Source: an uncultured Roseicyclus sp.
GTDB lineage: Bacteria > Pseudomonadota > Alphaproteobacteria > Rhodobacterales > Rhodobacteraceae
NCBI GenBank assembly: GCA_947491935.1
Contig: CANLLF010000002.1
Location: 1,054,001-1,118,000, forward strand
Length of the DNA: 64,000 nt
Reading direction: 5' to 3'
Shown in pieces: positions 17,347-26,123 of the stretch. Both the position numbers and the translations under genes were made by a program. Position 1 is the first letter of the stretch. Each line of letters begins with the position of its first letter. The notes below the pieces were generated by a model that did not search any database, had not been told where the DNA came from, and saw nothing but the letters and a program-made list of their open reading frames with translations.

Positions 17347-19785
17347 CTAAGCCCGCGCCTTCTCCGATTTCGGATCGTACATGGGCTTGAGGCTCGCCTC
17401 CGCCGCCACGCGTGTGCCCGCCACCTCGATCTCGTAGCTTGATGCCAGGACATCATCGGGTTTTTCGCCGGGGCAGGGGACGTACCCAAGGCCGATGGCG
17501 CCTCCCAGAGTGTGCCCGTAATTGCCCGAGGTGATGTAGCTGACGACATCGCCATTGCGCACGATGGGCTCGGCATGGAACAGCATCGCGTCGGGATCGG
17601 TCAGCTTGAACTGCACCATCCGCATCTGCAGCCCCTCGTCCCGCTTGCGCGCAACGGCATCCGCGCCAATGAAGTTGTTTTTCTGTTTGGAGACGGCGAA
17701 GCCAAGACCGGCCTCCAGCACGTGATCTTCGCCGGTGATGTCATGGCCGAAGTGACGGAAGGCCTTTTCGATCCGGGCAGAGTCCATCATGTGCAGGCCG
17801 CAAAGCCGCAGCCCGTGATCCGCGCCTGCCTCATGCAGCGTTTCAAACACGTGGGCGGCCTGATCGGCGCTTACATACAGTTCCCACCCCAGCTCACCCA
17901 CATAGGTCACCCGGTGCGCCCGCGCGATGCCAAGGCCGATTTCGACACTCTGTGCGGTGCCGAACGGGAAGGCCTCGTTCGACCAATCATGGGGGCTGAC
18001 AGCCTGCATCAGCGCGCGGGCGTTGGGGCCCATCACGCAGATGACGGCCTCTGACGCTGTGGCGTCGGAAATCACCACAACCTCATCACGCCGGTTCATC
18101 TTCAGCCATGCCATGTCGCGGATCAGCGTGGCGGCCGGGGTCACGATGAAATAGCTGTCGCGCGCGAGGCGGGTGATGGTCACATCCGCCTCGATCCCCG
18201 CGCGGTCGTTGAGGAATTGGGTATAGACGATCTTGCCAACCGGCACCGACATGTTGCCGCCCGCCATGCGGTTCAGGAAGGCCTCCGCATCGGGGCCGTC
18301 GACGCGGATCTTGCCGAAGGACGACATGTCATACATGCCGACGGTATTGCGCACCGCGTCATGTTCCTGGCGCTGGTTCCAGAACCAGTTCTGGCCCTTC
18401 CAGTCGTATTTGTATTCCGGGTCCTGACCGGGATTGGCGAACCAGTTCGCGCGTTCCCACCCGGCAAGTTCGCCGAACACGGCACCGTAGGATTTCAGAT
18501 GTTCGTGGAGCGGCGAGCGGCGCACGCCCCGGGCGGTGGCCTTCTGGCGGTTCGGGTAATGGTCCGCATAAAGCAGCCCAAGCGTCTCGGTCGCGCGTTC
18601 CTTGAGATAGCGCTGGTTGCGCTGGAACGGTTGCATCCGACGGATATCCACATCGCCCACATCGAAGGGCGGGATGCCGTTTTCCATCCATTCCGCCAGC
18701 GCCCAACCGGCGCCACCGGCGGATTGAATGCCGATGGAGTTGAATCCGGCGCAAACCCAGTAGCCCTCGACCTCCGGTGCCGGGCCCATATGGTAAGCAT
18801 CGTCGGGCGTGAAGCTTTCGGGGCCGTTGAAAAAGGTGTGAATGCCGGCCTCGGCCAGCATCGGCAGGCGTTCGCAGGCGGCCTCAAGGATCGGCTCGAA
18901 ATGGTCGAAATCCTCGGGCAGCTGATCGAATTCGAAATCTTCTGGGATCGGGCCCCAGGGTTTGGAGACAGGCTCAAACGCGCCCAGAAGCATTTTGCCC
19001 GCGTCTTCCTTGTAGTACGCGCACTCATCTGGCACGCGCAGCACGGGAAGCTGTTTGAGTTCCGGGATATTCTCGGTGACGATGTAGAAGTGTTCGCAAG
19101 CTTGCAGGGGCACATTCACGCCTGCCATCTGCCCGAAATCGCGCGCCCACATTCCGGCGCAATTCACCACGATATCGGTGTTGATCGTGCCGCTTTCGCC
19201 GTCGGCCTCCCAGTTAACGCCGTTAACCTTTCCGTCTGTCGTGTCGACACCAGTGACCTTCACGTTTTCCAGCACCGTAGCGCCGCTCATTCGGGCGCCT
19301 TTGGCCATGGAAAGCGCGATATTGGCCGGGTCGCCCTGGCCGTCGAGCGGCAGCCAGACGGCGGCCGTCATGCCCTCGGTATTCACATGGGGGTAGTGGC
19401 GCAGCACTTCGGCGGCATCGATCTCCTCTACCTCCACGCCGAAGCTGCGCGCCATGGAGGCCTGCCGCCGGATTTCCTCGGCCCGGTACTCGGTCAGCGC
19501 CATGGTGATGGAGCCGCAGCGGCGGAAGCCCGTGGCCACGCCGGTTTCCGCCTCAAGGTTGCCGTAGAGTTCCTGCGAGTACTTCGCCAGCCGCGTCATG
19601 TTCTTGGTGGCGCGCAGCTGCGCGATCAGGCCCGCCGCGTGCCACGTGGTGCCGGAGGTCAGGCGCTTGCGCTCCAACAGGACCACATCCGTCCAGCCAA
19701 GTTTTGTCAGGTGATACGCCACGGAACATCCGGCGACGCCGCCGCCGACGATGACAACGCGCGCGTGGGTGGGGACTTTGGACAT
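17347..19785 (-). CDS. Dimethylglycine/sarcosine-dehydrogenase-like flavoprotein with GcvT domain
   Basis: This 812-residue protein has an N-terminal FAD oxidase domain (RVVIVGGGVAGCSVAYHLTK, residues about 10-370), a linker domain, then folate-binding GcvT and GcvT C-terminal domains (about 430-800). The segment SGTTWHAAGLIAQL contains the histidine that carries covalent FAD in dimethylglycine and sarcosine dehydrogenases. Family members oxidatively demethylate N-methyl amines and pass formaldehyde to tetrahydrofolate. It lies downstream of tpa behind a terminator-like hairpin, so partial co-expression with taurine genes is likely. Dimethylglycine is the default substrate; an N-methylated taurine is an attractive alternative. 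Confidence 0.82.
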   Translation of the reverse strand: MSKVPTHARVVIVGGGVAGCSVAYHLTKLGWTDVVLLERKRLTSGTTWHAAGLIAQLRATKNMTRLAKYSQELYGNLEAETGVATGFRRCGSITMALTEYRAEEIRRQASMARSFGVEVEEIDAAEVLRHYPHVNTEGMTAAVWLPLDGQGDPANIALSMAKGARMSGATVLENVKVTGVDTTDGKVNGVNWEADGESGTINTDIVVNCAGMWARDFGQMAGVNVPLQACEHFYIVTENIPELKQLPVLRVPDECAYYKEDAGKMLLGAFEPVSKPWGPIPEDFEFDQLPEDFDHFEPILEAACERLPMLAEAGIHTFFNGPESFTPDDAYHMGPAPEVEGYWVCAGFNSIGIQSAGGAGWALAEWMENGIPPFDVGDVDIRRMQPFQRNQRYLKERATETLGLLYADHYPNRQKATARGVRRSPLHEHLKSYGAVFGELAGWERANWFANPGQDPEYKYDWKGQNWFWNQRQEHDAVRNTVGMYDMSSFGKIRVDGPDAEAFLNRMAGGNMSVPVGKIVYTQFLNDRAGIEADVTITRLARDSYFIVTPAATLIRDMAWLKMNRRDEVVVISDATASEAVICVMGPNARALMQAVSPHDWSNEAFPFGTAQSVEIGLGIARAHRVTYVGELGWELYVSADQAAHVFETLHEAGADHGLRLCGLHMMDSARIEKAFRHFGHDITGEDHVLEAGLGFAVSKQKNNFIGADAVARKRDEGLQMRMVQFKLTDPDAMLFHAEPIVRNGDVVSYITSGNYGHTLGGAIGLGYVPCPGEKPDDVLASSYEIEVAGTRVAAEASLKPMYDPKSEKARA

Positions 19786-19814
19786 GTGAGGGACCCGGTC
19801 GGTTATGGCGTGCA

Positions 19815-19846
19815 GAAAAAGGGCGGGACCCTTGCAAGCCCCGCCC
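19815..19846 (-). terminator. Rho-independent terminator or attenuator between tpa and the flavoprotein gene
   Basis: Read leftward, a perfect 7-bp stem GGGCGGG/CCCGCCC (19846-19840 with 19827-19821, plus a loop of about 12 nt) is followed at once by TTTTT. It starts only 8 bp after the tpa stop codon. There is little room for a separate promoter before the flavoprotein start at 19785, so it probably acts as a partial terminator. Confidence 0.7.
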
Positions 19847-19853
19847 GGAATGG

Positions 19854-21188
19854 TCAGCCGTTGGCGCGCATATCGTCAAGCGTTTTGCGGAACCGGTCGA
19901 TGATCTCGTCCACGTGGTGACGCTCCGCGATGAACTGGGGTGCGAGGATCGCGTTGTCGCCAGTGAACTTTACAGACAGGCCCTGCCAGAACATCCGCTT
20001 CTGAAGCTCCGTCCCGCGCATTCCGGGGCCGCCTTCGGCGTGGACCTCAACGCCCGCCATCAGGCCTGCAACGCGGATATCCTTGATCATCTCGTGATCC
20101 TTGAGACCGTCCATCAGGGCGCTCTCGAAATAGGGGATCAGCGCGTCGGCGCGCGCGATCAGGTCTTCCTCGGCAAGGATATCCATCATCGCGTTGCCCG
20201 CGGCGCAGGCGGCGGGGTGGCCCGAATAGGTGTAGCCGTGGAAGAACTCCGTCAGCCCGCGCTTGGAGGAGCCGACGACGGTTTCGTAGATATCGTCGCG
20301 GCAGGCGACGGCACCCATAGGGATGGAGCCGTTGGTCAGCGCCTTGGCCATCGTGATGATGTCCGGTTCCACGCCATATTTCTGCGCCGCAAACGCGGTG
20401 CCGAGGCGGCCGAACCCGGTGATGACCTCGTCGAAGACCAGCAGGATGCCGTATTGGTCACAGATCTCGCGCAGACGCTCCAGGTAGCCTTGTGGGGGCG
20501 GCAGCGCGCCGGTGGAGCCAGCAACAGGCTCCACAAAAACCGCCGCGATATTGCCGCCGCCATAGGTCTGGGCCATCCGCTCCAGATCATTGGCCAGTTC
20601 AACGCCATTGTGCCCGGACCGGCCGCCGGGGATGAAGGTTTCTGACGGATCATAGGTGTGGCGCAGCATCATCACGCCGGGCACCGTGGCGTGGAAAATG
20701 TCGCGGTTCTTGACCATGCCCGAGAGGCTCACGCCGCCGATATTCACGCCGTGATAGGCGCGCTCACGCGACACAAACCGGGGGCGGCTTTCGCCGCGGG
20801 CGTTCCAATAGGCCATGACGATCTTCATCGCGGTATCGACGCTCTCGGATCCCGAATTGGTGAAGAAGACGTGGTTCATCTTCTCGGGCAGCATGCGGCT
20901 GATCTTTTCGGCCAGCGCGAAGGAGCCCGGGTGGCCTGCCTGGAACGGCATGACATAAGTGTATTCCGTCATCTGCAGGGCGACGGCTTCGGCGATCTTG
21001 GGATGGCAATGGCCCGCGGGCGAGCAAAACAGGCCCGACGAGCCGTCGATCAGCTGGCCACCGCGATGGTCATAGAGGTGAACGCCTTCCGCGCGGACAA
21101 CCAGGCGGGGATCTTCCTTGAACCCGCGGTTGTCTGAAAACGGCATCCAATGCGCTTCAAGCGAGTTGGTCGATGCATCATAGGCCAT
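19854..21188 (-). CDS. tpa: Omega-amino acid--pyruvate aminotransferase, probable taurine--pyruvate aminotransferase
   Basis: This 444-residue class III PLP aminotransferase is predicted to convert taurine and pyruvate to sulfoacetaldehyde and alanine. The motifs are TNSGSESVDTAMKIVMAYW, AYHGVNIGGVSLSGM, the cofactor aspartate in VFDEVITGFGR (Asp253) and the PLP lysine in TMAKALTNGSIPMG (Lys282). The family also contains beta-alanine--pyruvate aminotransferases, which sequence reading alone cannot exclude. The assignment to taurine rests on tauR, xsc and pta nearby and on the repeat pair 77 bp upstream of its start. The ribosome site is GGGGAGG. Confidence 0.78.
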   Translation of the reverse strand: MAYDASTNSLEAHWMPFSDNRGFKEDPRLVVRAEGVHLYDHRGGQLIDGSSGLFCSPAGHCHPKIAEAVALQMTEYTYVMPFQAGHPGSFALAEKISRMLPEKMNHVFFTNSGSESVDTAMKIVMAYWNARGESRPRFVSRERAYHGVNIGGVSLSGMVKNRDIFHATVPGVMMLRHTYDPSETFIPGGRSGHNGVELANDLERMAQTYGGGNIAAVFVEPVAGSTGALPPPQGYLERLREICDQYGILLVFDEVITGFGRLGTAFAAQKYGVEPDIITMAKALTNGSIPMGAVACRDDIYETVVGSSKRGLTEFFHGYTYSGHPAACAAGNAMMDILAEEDLIARADALIPYFESALMDGLKDHEMIKDIRVAGLMAGVEVHAEGGPGMRGTELQKRMFWQGLSVKFTGDNAILAPQFIAERHHVDEIIDRFRKTLDDMRANG

Positions 21189-21264
21189 GTCTGGAACCTC
21201 CCCAAAGGGCCCCGCGGGGCCCGCAATAAGATGCGCGAAAATCGCTCCGCGCCGAGAGTCGGAG

Positions 21265-21295
21265 TAGGGCCAGCGTAGACGATGATTAAGGCCAG
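21265..21295 (-). promoter_or_regulatory. TauR-type direct repeat upstream of tpa
   Basis: Read leftward, CTGGCCTTA (21295-21287) is followed 22 bp later by CTGGCCCTA (21273-21265). The proximal copy is 77 bp from the tpa start codon. The same pair, spacing and distance occur upstream of xsc. As I recall, the published Rhodobacter capsulatus TauR repeat is CTGGACYTAA, which these closely resemble. Confidence 0.72.
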
Positions 21296-21379
21296 GTTAA
21301 GAGCCTGCTCTATTGGGGTTTCCGACATAGCACAGGCCCCGCCGGGGCGGTTTCAGGGGCTTGGACACGGAAAGAAAAA

Positions 21380-22387
21380 TCAGGCGTTGTTCTGGGCCTG
21401 CACGGCGGTGACGGCGACCATCTGCACGATGTCATCAGCGCTGCAGCCGCGCGAGAGGTCGTTGGCCGGTTGGGCCAACCCCTGAAGCACCGGGCCGATG
21501 GCCGTCGCGCCGCCAATCCGTTGCGCGATCTTGTAGCCGATATTGCCCGCATCGAGGTTCGGGAACACCATCACGTTGGCCTGCCCCGCCACGGGGGAGC
21601 CCTTGGCTTTGGAGGCAGCGACCGACGGGATCAGCGCCGCATCGAATTGCAATTCCCCATCGATGGCCAGATCCGGCGCCGCCGCCTGGGCGATGCGGGT
21701 GGCCTCGGCCACCTTGTCGACCGCCGGGTGGCGCGCGCTGCCCTTGCTGGAAAACGACAGCATGGCAACCTTCGGAACGGTGTCGAGAAGCGCGCGCCCG
21801 GAGGCGGCGGCCTGCTGTGCGATGGCGGCAAGTTCTTCGGCGGTGGGTTCGATGACAAGACCGCAATCGGAGAAGATCATGCCGCCGCGGCCCATCGGGT
21901 GGCCGTCAGGCAGGACCATCAGGAAGAAGCTCGAGACCAGCGGTGCGCCCTTGCGCTTGCCGATGACCTGAAGCGCGGCGCGCACGGTGTCGGATGTGGT
22001 GTGGATCGCCCCGCCAACGGTGCCATCAGCGAGCCCCTGGCGCACCATCATGGCCGCGAAGACCAACGGCTCGCGCACGATCACCGCCGCCTTTTCGGCT
22101 GTCATGCCCTTATGGGCGCGCAATTCATGAAACGCGGCCGCGAAGTCGGCGTGATGATCGGAGGTGTCGGGATCTTCGATGGCGACATTGTCGCCCATCT
22201 GATCGGCCAGCGTTGCCGGGCCCAGGATGGTCATCCGGGCCAGGCCCCGTTCGGCGGCGACCCGCGCGGCCTCTTGCACGCGCGGGTCGATGCCTTCGCT
22301 TAGCACGATGTGCTTGATGTCCGCCGCCGCACGGGCGGCGATGGCTGCCAGCGGCCCTGTGTCAGGCGCGCCCGCCGCCGAGGCCAT
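21380..22387 (-). CDS. pta: Phosphate acetyltransferase
   Basis: This 335-residue short-form phosphotransacetylase converts the acetyl phosphate made by Xsc to acetyl-CoA. The family sequence is continuous, for example HIVLSEGIDPRVQEAARVAA, VGGAIHTTSDTVRAALQVIG and the C-terminal NIGYKIAQRIGGATAIGPVLQG. Its ATG overlaps the xsc stop by one base (TGATG), so the two enzymes are translationally coupled, as in many taurine degraders. The 191-bp gap after it (21189-21379) holds the tpa promoter and no gene. Confidence 0.93.
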   Translation of the reverse strand: MASAAGAPDTGPLAAIAARAAADIKHIVLSEGIDPRVQEAARVAAERGLARMTILGPATLADQMGDNVAIEDPDTSDHHADFAAAFHELRAHKGMTAEKAAVIVREPLVFAAMMVRQGLADGTVGGAIHTTSDTVRAALQVIGKRKGAPLVSSFFLMVLPDGHPMGRGGMIFSDCGLVIEPTAEELAAIAQQAAASGRALLDTVPKVAMLSFSSKGSARHPAVDKVAEATRIAQAAAPDLAIDGELQFDAALIPSVAASKAKGSPVAGQANVMVFPNLDAGNIGYKIAQRIGGATAIGPVLQGLAQPANDLSRGCSADDIVQMVAVTAVQAQNNA

Positions 22388-24168
22388 CAGGCGGCGCTCT
22401 GCGGAACCATATCCGCCGCCGAAATCCCCGCCACTTCCACGGGCTTTTTCATCGCATCGCGGCGGAACGGATCACCCAGTTCTTGGTTGATCATCGCCTC
22501 GATCAGTGTGGTCTTACCGTGCTTCATCTGATCCTCGATCGCCTTGTTCAGCGCGGCTGTCAACTCGTCCATGGTACGGGCCACGACGCCTTCCAAGCCA
22601 CAGGCCTGTGCGATGCCGGCATAGGAGACATCTTCATCCAACTCTGTGCCGACGAAATTGTCGTCGAACCACAGCGTGGAGTTCCGCTTTTCCGCGCCCC
22701 ATTGGTAATTGCGGAAGACGATCTGCGTGACCGGCGGCCAATCGCCCCGGCCAATCGCCGTCAGCTCATTGACCGCGATGCCGAAGGCGCCGTCGCCCGC
22801 AAAGCCCACAACCGGAACGTCCGGCTGGCCGATCTTGGCGCCGACGATGGCGGGCAGACCGTAGCCGCAGGGTCCGAACAGGCCCGGCGCGAGGTATTTG
22901 CGACCAGCGTCGAAGTCGGGGTAGGCGTTGCCGATGGCGCAATTGTTGCCGATATCCGACGAGATGATCGCTTCACGGGGCAGGGCTTGCTGGATCGCGC
23001 GCCAGGCCATGCGGGGGCTCATCCAATCGGGCTTGGCCGCGCGGGCGCGCACGTTCCAATCGGTACCGGGATCGTCGTTTTCGTGGGTCAGCGAGGTCAA
23101 TTCCTGCGCCCACGCCGATTTCTTCTGGGCAATGTTCGCCTTGCGCTCGGCACGGTTGGTATCGCCTGCCGTGTCGGAGAGGCCGTTGAGGATCCCCTTG
23201 GCCACCTTGGCGGCGTCGCCCACGATGCCCACGGTGACCTTCTTGGTCAGGCCGATCCGGTCGGGGTTGATGTCGACCTGGATGATCGTGGCGTCGGCGG
23301 GCCAGTATTCCATGCCGTAGCCGGGCAGGGTGGAGAACGGGTTCAGGCGCGTGCCGAGGCAGAGCACCACGTCGGCCTCCTTGATCAGCTCCATCCCGGC
23401 CTTCGAGCCGTTATAGCCAAGCGGGCCCGCGAAGAGCGGATGCGAGCCCGGGAAGGCGTCGTTGTGCTGATAACCCACGCAGACCGGCGCATCGAGGCGT
23501 TCGGCCAGCGCCTTGGAGGCCTCGATGCCACCTTCGGACAGAACGACGCCAGCGCCGTTCAGGATAACCGGGTTCTTGGCGTTCGACAGGATCTCGGCGG
23601 CCTTGGCCACGGAGTTCTCACCGCCGGAGGAGCGTTCGAATTCGATCGGATCGGGGATCTCGATATCCACGACCTGGGTCCAGAAATCACGCGGGATGTT
23701 GATCTGGGCCGGGCCACTGAGGCGCTTGGCCTGGGAGATCACGCGGGTCAGCACTTCGGAAACGCGGGACGGGTCACGCACCTCTTCCTGGTAGGCCACC
23801 ATGTCCTGGAACAGCGCCATCTGTTCGACTTCCTGAAAACCGCCTTGCCCGATGGTCTTGTTGGCGGCCTGCGGAGTGACCAGCAAGAGCGGCGTATGGT
23901 TCCAGTAGGCCGTCTTCACGGCGGTCACGAAATTCGTAATGCCGGGGCCGTTTTGCGCAATCATCATCGACATCTTGCCGGTGGCGCGCGTGTAGCCGTC
24001 GGACATGAACCCGGCGGAGCCTTCGTGGGCGCAATCCCAGAACTTGATACCCGCCTTGGGGAACAGGTCGGAGATGGGCATCATGGCCGATCCGATGATC
24101 CCGAAGGCATGTTCGATGCCGTGGCGTTGCAACGATTTGACGAAGGCTTCTTCGGTGGTCATTTTCAT
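22387..24168 (-). CDS. xsc: Sulfoacetaldehyde acetyltransferase
   Basis: This 593-residue thiamine-diphosphate enzyme converts sulfoacetaldehyde and phosphate to acetyl phosphate and sulfite, the desulfonation step of taurine catabolism. The N-terminal pyrimidine-binding domain has FWDCAHEGSAGFMSDGY with the catalytic glutamate. The C-terminal cofactor motif starts at GFAGDGAFGIAVNELTAIG and ends with the expected asparagine in FRNYQWGAEK. The length matches the family. The ribosome site is AGGAG, spaced 8 bp from ATG 24168. It heads the xsc-pta operon under a TauR-type repeat. No sulfite dehydrogenase or exporter gene is in the window. Confidence 0.95.
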   Translation of the reverse strand: MKMTTEEAFVKSLQRHGIEHAFGIIGSAMMPISDLFPKAGIKFWDCAHEGSAGFMSDGYTRATGKMSMMIAQNGPGITNFVTAVKTAYWNHTPLLLVTPQAANKTIGQGGFQEVEQMALFQDMVAYQEEVRDPSRVSEVLTRVISQAKRLSGPAQINIPRDFWTQVVDIEIPDPIEFERSSGGENSVAKAAEILSNAKNPVILNGAGVVLSEGGIEASKALAERLDAPVCVGYQHNDAFPGSHPLFAGPLGYNGSKAGMELIKEADVVLCLGTRLNPFSTLPGYGMEYWPADATIIQVDINPDRIGLTKKVTVGIVGDAAKVAKGILNGLSDTAGDTNRAERKANIAQKKSAWAQELTSLTHENDDPGTDWNVRARAAKPDWMSPRMAWRAIQQALPREAIISSDIGNNCAIGNAYPDFDAGRKYLAPGLFGPCGYGLPAIVGAKIGQPDVPVVGFAGDGAFGIAVNELTAIGRGDWPPVTQIVFRNYQWGAEKRNSTLWFDDNFVGTELDEDVSYAGIAQACGLEGVVARTMDELTAALNKAIEDQMKHGKTTLIEAMINQELGDPFRRDAMKKPVEVAGISAADMVPQSAA

Positions 24169-24244
24169 GGCGAATCTCCTCTGAGCGGACTCCCCCGTGG
24201 GTCCGCGCTTGAACGGGTAATGAGCCTACGAGTCTCGGTTTCGG

Positions 24245-24275
24245 TAGGGCCAGATTGCCCGTTGGATATGGCCAA
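24245..24275 (-). promoter_or_regulatory. TauR-type direct repeat upstream of xsc
   Basis: Read leftward, TTGGCCATA (24275-24267) is followed 22 bp later by CTGGCCCTA (24253-24245), which is identical to the proximal tpa copy. It is again 77 bp from the start codon. The rest of the 24169-24376 gap between xsc and cheD shows no gene. Confidence 0.7.
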
Positions 24276-24376
24276 CCCATAAGAAAGTCAAAAAAGAGTA
24301 GGTGGAATGGCGGATTCAGACAGTTCGTCGGGCTGAGGGCGTTTGAACGCCTTGATGCCCGGGGCGTGGGTCTGGC

Positions 24377-24898
24377 TCAGAACAATTCCACTCTACCGCC
24401 GTCCGCGCGGTCGGGAAGGGGGCGCTCGATCGGCGCGCGGTCAAGAAGCGAAACCTCCACGCGGCCGGAATGGGGATGGAATCGCACCTTGCGCCCGCAG
24501 ATGCCGCCCAGATCCGTGCCCTTCAGCGCAAAGCCCTCCGCCTCGACAAACAGGCGGGCAAAGGTGGCGTTGCTGGCACCGATCCCCGTGGCGCCACCCA
24601 GAACGCTGGCTCCGCCATAAAGCCAGACTTCCAGCCGCCGCCTGTCCGCGCCACGCCGCAAAAGCGCGTTGATCAGGTCCTCCATGCTGCGCGCGCCGTA
24701 TCGGACATTGCCGCTGTCGCGTGGATCGTCGCCGGGCAGGAGAAAATGGTTCATGCCGCCGATCCGCAGTTCCGGATCACGGATGCACGCCGCCACGCAG
24801 GACCCCAGTAGGGCAACCAGCACGTCATCGGGCTCTTCCGAGATGCGGACCTTTCCCTGCATCACATGCAGGGTGCGGGGATCGGTTACGAGGATCAC
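24377..24898 (-). CDS. cheD: Chemoreceptor glutamine deamidase CheD
   Basis: This 173-residue cytoplasmic enzyme deamidates selected glutamines of chemoreceptors. The catalytic cysteine is Cys34 in LLGSCVAACIRDP and the histidine is His51 in GGMNHFLLPG. The later ANVRYG-like segment reads SGNVRYGARSMEDLINALL, and GGASVLGGATGIGASNA is typical of CheD. It overlaps cheB by four bases (ATGA), so deamidase and methylesterase are made together. Its stop is convergent with nothing; the taurine control region follows. Confidence 0.93.
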   Translation of the reverse strand: MILVTDPRTLHVMQGKVRISEEPDDVLVALLGSCVAACIRDPELRIGGMNHFLLPGDDPRDSGNVRYGARSMEDLINALLRRGADRRRLEVWLYGGASVLGGATGIGASNATFARLFVEAEGFALKGTDLGGICGRKVRFHPHSGRVEVSLLDRAPIERPLPDRADGGRVELF

Positions 24899-25839
24899 CG
24901 CGATGCCTTGCCCGGGATTTCGGCCGCGTTCAGGATCGCGCGACTGATCCGGTGCAGAGGCAGGAGTTCGCGGATGGCCCCCTCCTCATGGGCGACGCGC
25001 GGCATACCGAACACGGTGGAGGTGCGGGCATCCTGCCCGATGGTCCAGGCCCCGGCGCGCCGCATCGCGCCAAGCCCGGTGGCCCCGTCCCGCCCCATTC
25101 CCGTGAGCAACACCCCCACGACATCTGCGCCAAGTGACGTGACGCTTTGAAAAAGCCGGTCGACCGACGGCCGGTGGCCGGAATGCGTTGGCCCATCGCG
25201 CAATCGGCATCGGAGGGAAGCAGGCTCGATCTCAAGATGCTTCGGCAGCCCGGGCGCCAGGGCCACTTGGCCGGGCCGCAAGATGGTGTTCGGCGTCGCC
25301 TCCACAACCTCCGCCGCGCAGTGGCGGCCTAGCCGGCGGACAACGCCACTGAGGAATTCGGGTTTGATATGTTGCACAATCGCGGTGGGTGGGCAGTTGG
25401 CCGGATATGACGATAGAACGTGTTGCAACGCGTCGATGCCGCCGGTGGACGCCCCGATGACCACGAGCCGGTATCTGGCCTCAGGCGGGGAACCGGTATG
25501 GCGCCGCGCACCCCTTGCGGACCCGAGCAGGGGCAGGCCCATCGCCTGGGCGATGACGGGGATGCGGGCGCCCGACGGAACGGCGAGCACCCTGCCGCCC
25601 TGCGCCTCGGCCTCGGCGCGCAACTCGGCGAAGTCGCTGTGTTTTCGAAAGCTAGAATGGCACAGGATCAGATCCGCGCCGCCGCGTGCCAGAGCCGCGC
25701 GTACTGAGGCCAAGTCAGCGAAGGACGCATCGATCCGGAACCGCGGATCCGTGGCCAGCGAGAGCATCACGTCTTCGCGGTCGGTCACGACCGGGAAGAC
25801 CAGCATGGTCCTGAGGCGTTGGGTCGTCGCGTGCAGCAC
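24895..25839 (-). CDS. cheB: Chemotaxis methylesterase CheB with degenerate receiver
   Basis: This enzyme removes methyl groups from chemoreceptors. The C-terminal catalytic domain is intact: serine in VVIGASTGGIDALQHVL, histidine in IVQHIKPEF and aspartate in LLTGMGRDGATGL. The N-terminal receiver-like region (TMLVFPVVTDREDVMLSLA to ADLILCHSSFRKHS) has the fold pattern but lacks the acidic pocket and the phospho-acceptor aspartate, which is occupied by Cys/His-Ser. I chose GTG 25839, preceded by GGGGGACAAG; ATG 25806 is possible, and a longer frame reaches 26013. The divergent gap 25840-26123 holds the che promoters and no gene I can support. Confidence 0.88.
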   Translation of the reverse strand: MLHATTQRLRTMLVFPVVTDREDVMLSLATDPRFRIDASFADLASVRAALARGGADLILCHSSFRKHSDFAELRAEAEAQGGRVLAVPSGARIPVIAQAMGLPLLGSARGARRHTGSPPEARYRLVVIGASTGGIDALQHVLSSYPANCPPTAIVQHIKPEFLSGVVRRLGRHCAAEVVEATPNTILRPGQVALAPGLPKHLEIEPASLRCRLRDGPTHSGHRPSVDRLFQSVTSLGADVVGVLLTGMGRDGATGLGAMRRAGAWTIGQDARTSTVFGMPRVAHEEGAIRELLPLHRISRAILNAAEIPGKASR

Positions 25840-26123
25840 CTTGTCCCCCGTCGCATGGATCGACGCGACGCAGCGTTGGACTGGCGCGCAAGTTCGCCTT
25901 GGCTGATACGGAGGAAAGGTTAATAATCCCTGTCTCCTTGTAGGGTGACGGGCGATTTCCCGCACCAGTTTCGCGCCCCGTTTTTTCTCCCGCGCCGTTA
26001 ACCACCTCTTCACGTCATGTGCCTAATTCTCAGCCGTGGCGATTGGATCCTGGGCCTGATCTTCGCGGCGCGGGAATGATCCTCGGCGTCCGCCAGACGG
26101 GTCATCGTGTGCAGGAGAATGTG

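Noticed and set aside
18217-19920. Rightward frame of 567 codons across the flavoprotein gene
   Set aside because: Shadow of the GcvT-type flavoprotein, with no motif and no ribosome site.
21341-21361. GC-rich inverted repeat after pta
   Set aside because: A short GCCCC/GGGGC stem without a T run; too weak to call a terminator.
22483-24282. Rightward frame of about 600 codons across xsc
   Set aside because: Antisense to xsc, whose thiamine-diphosphate motifs are clear. GC-rich codon bias creates such mirrors.
25840-26013. N-terminal extension of CheB to 26013
   Set aside because: The extra residues are basic and unlike any receiver; GTG 25839 has a better ribosome site and leaves space for promoters.
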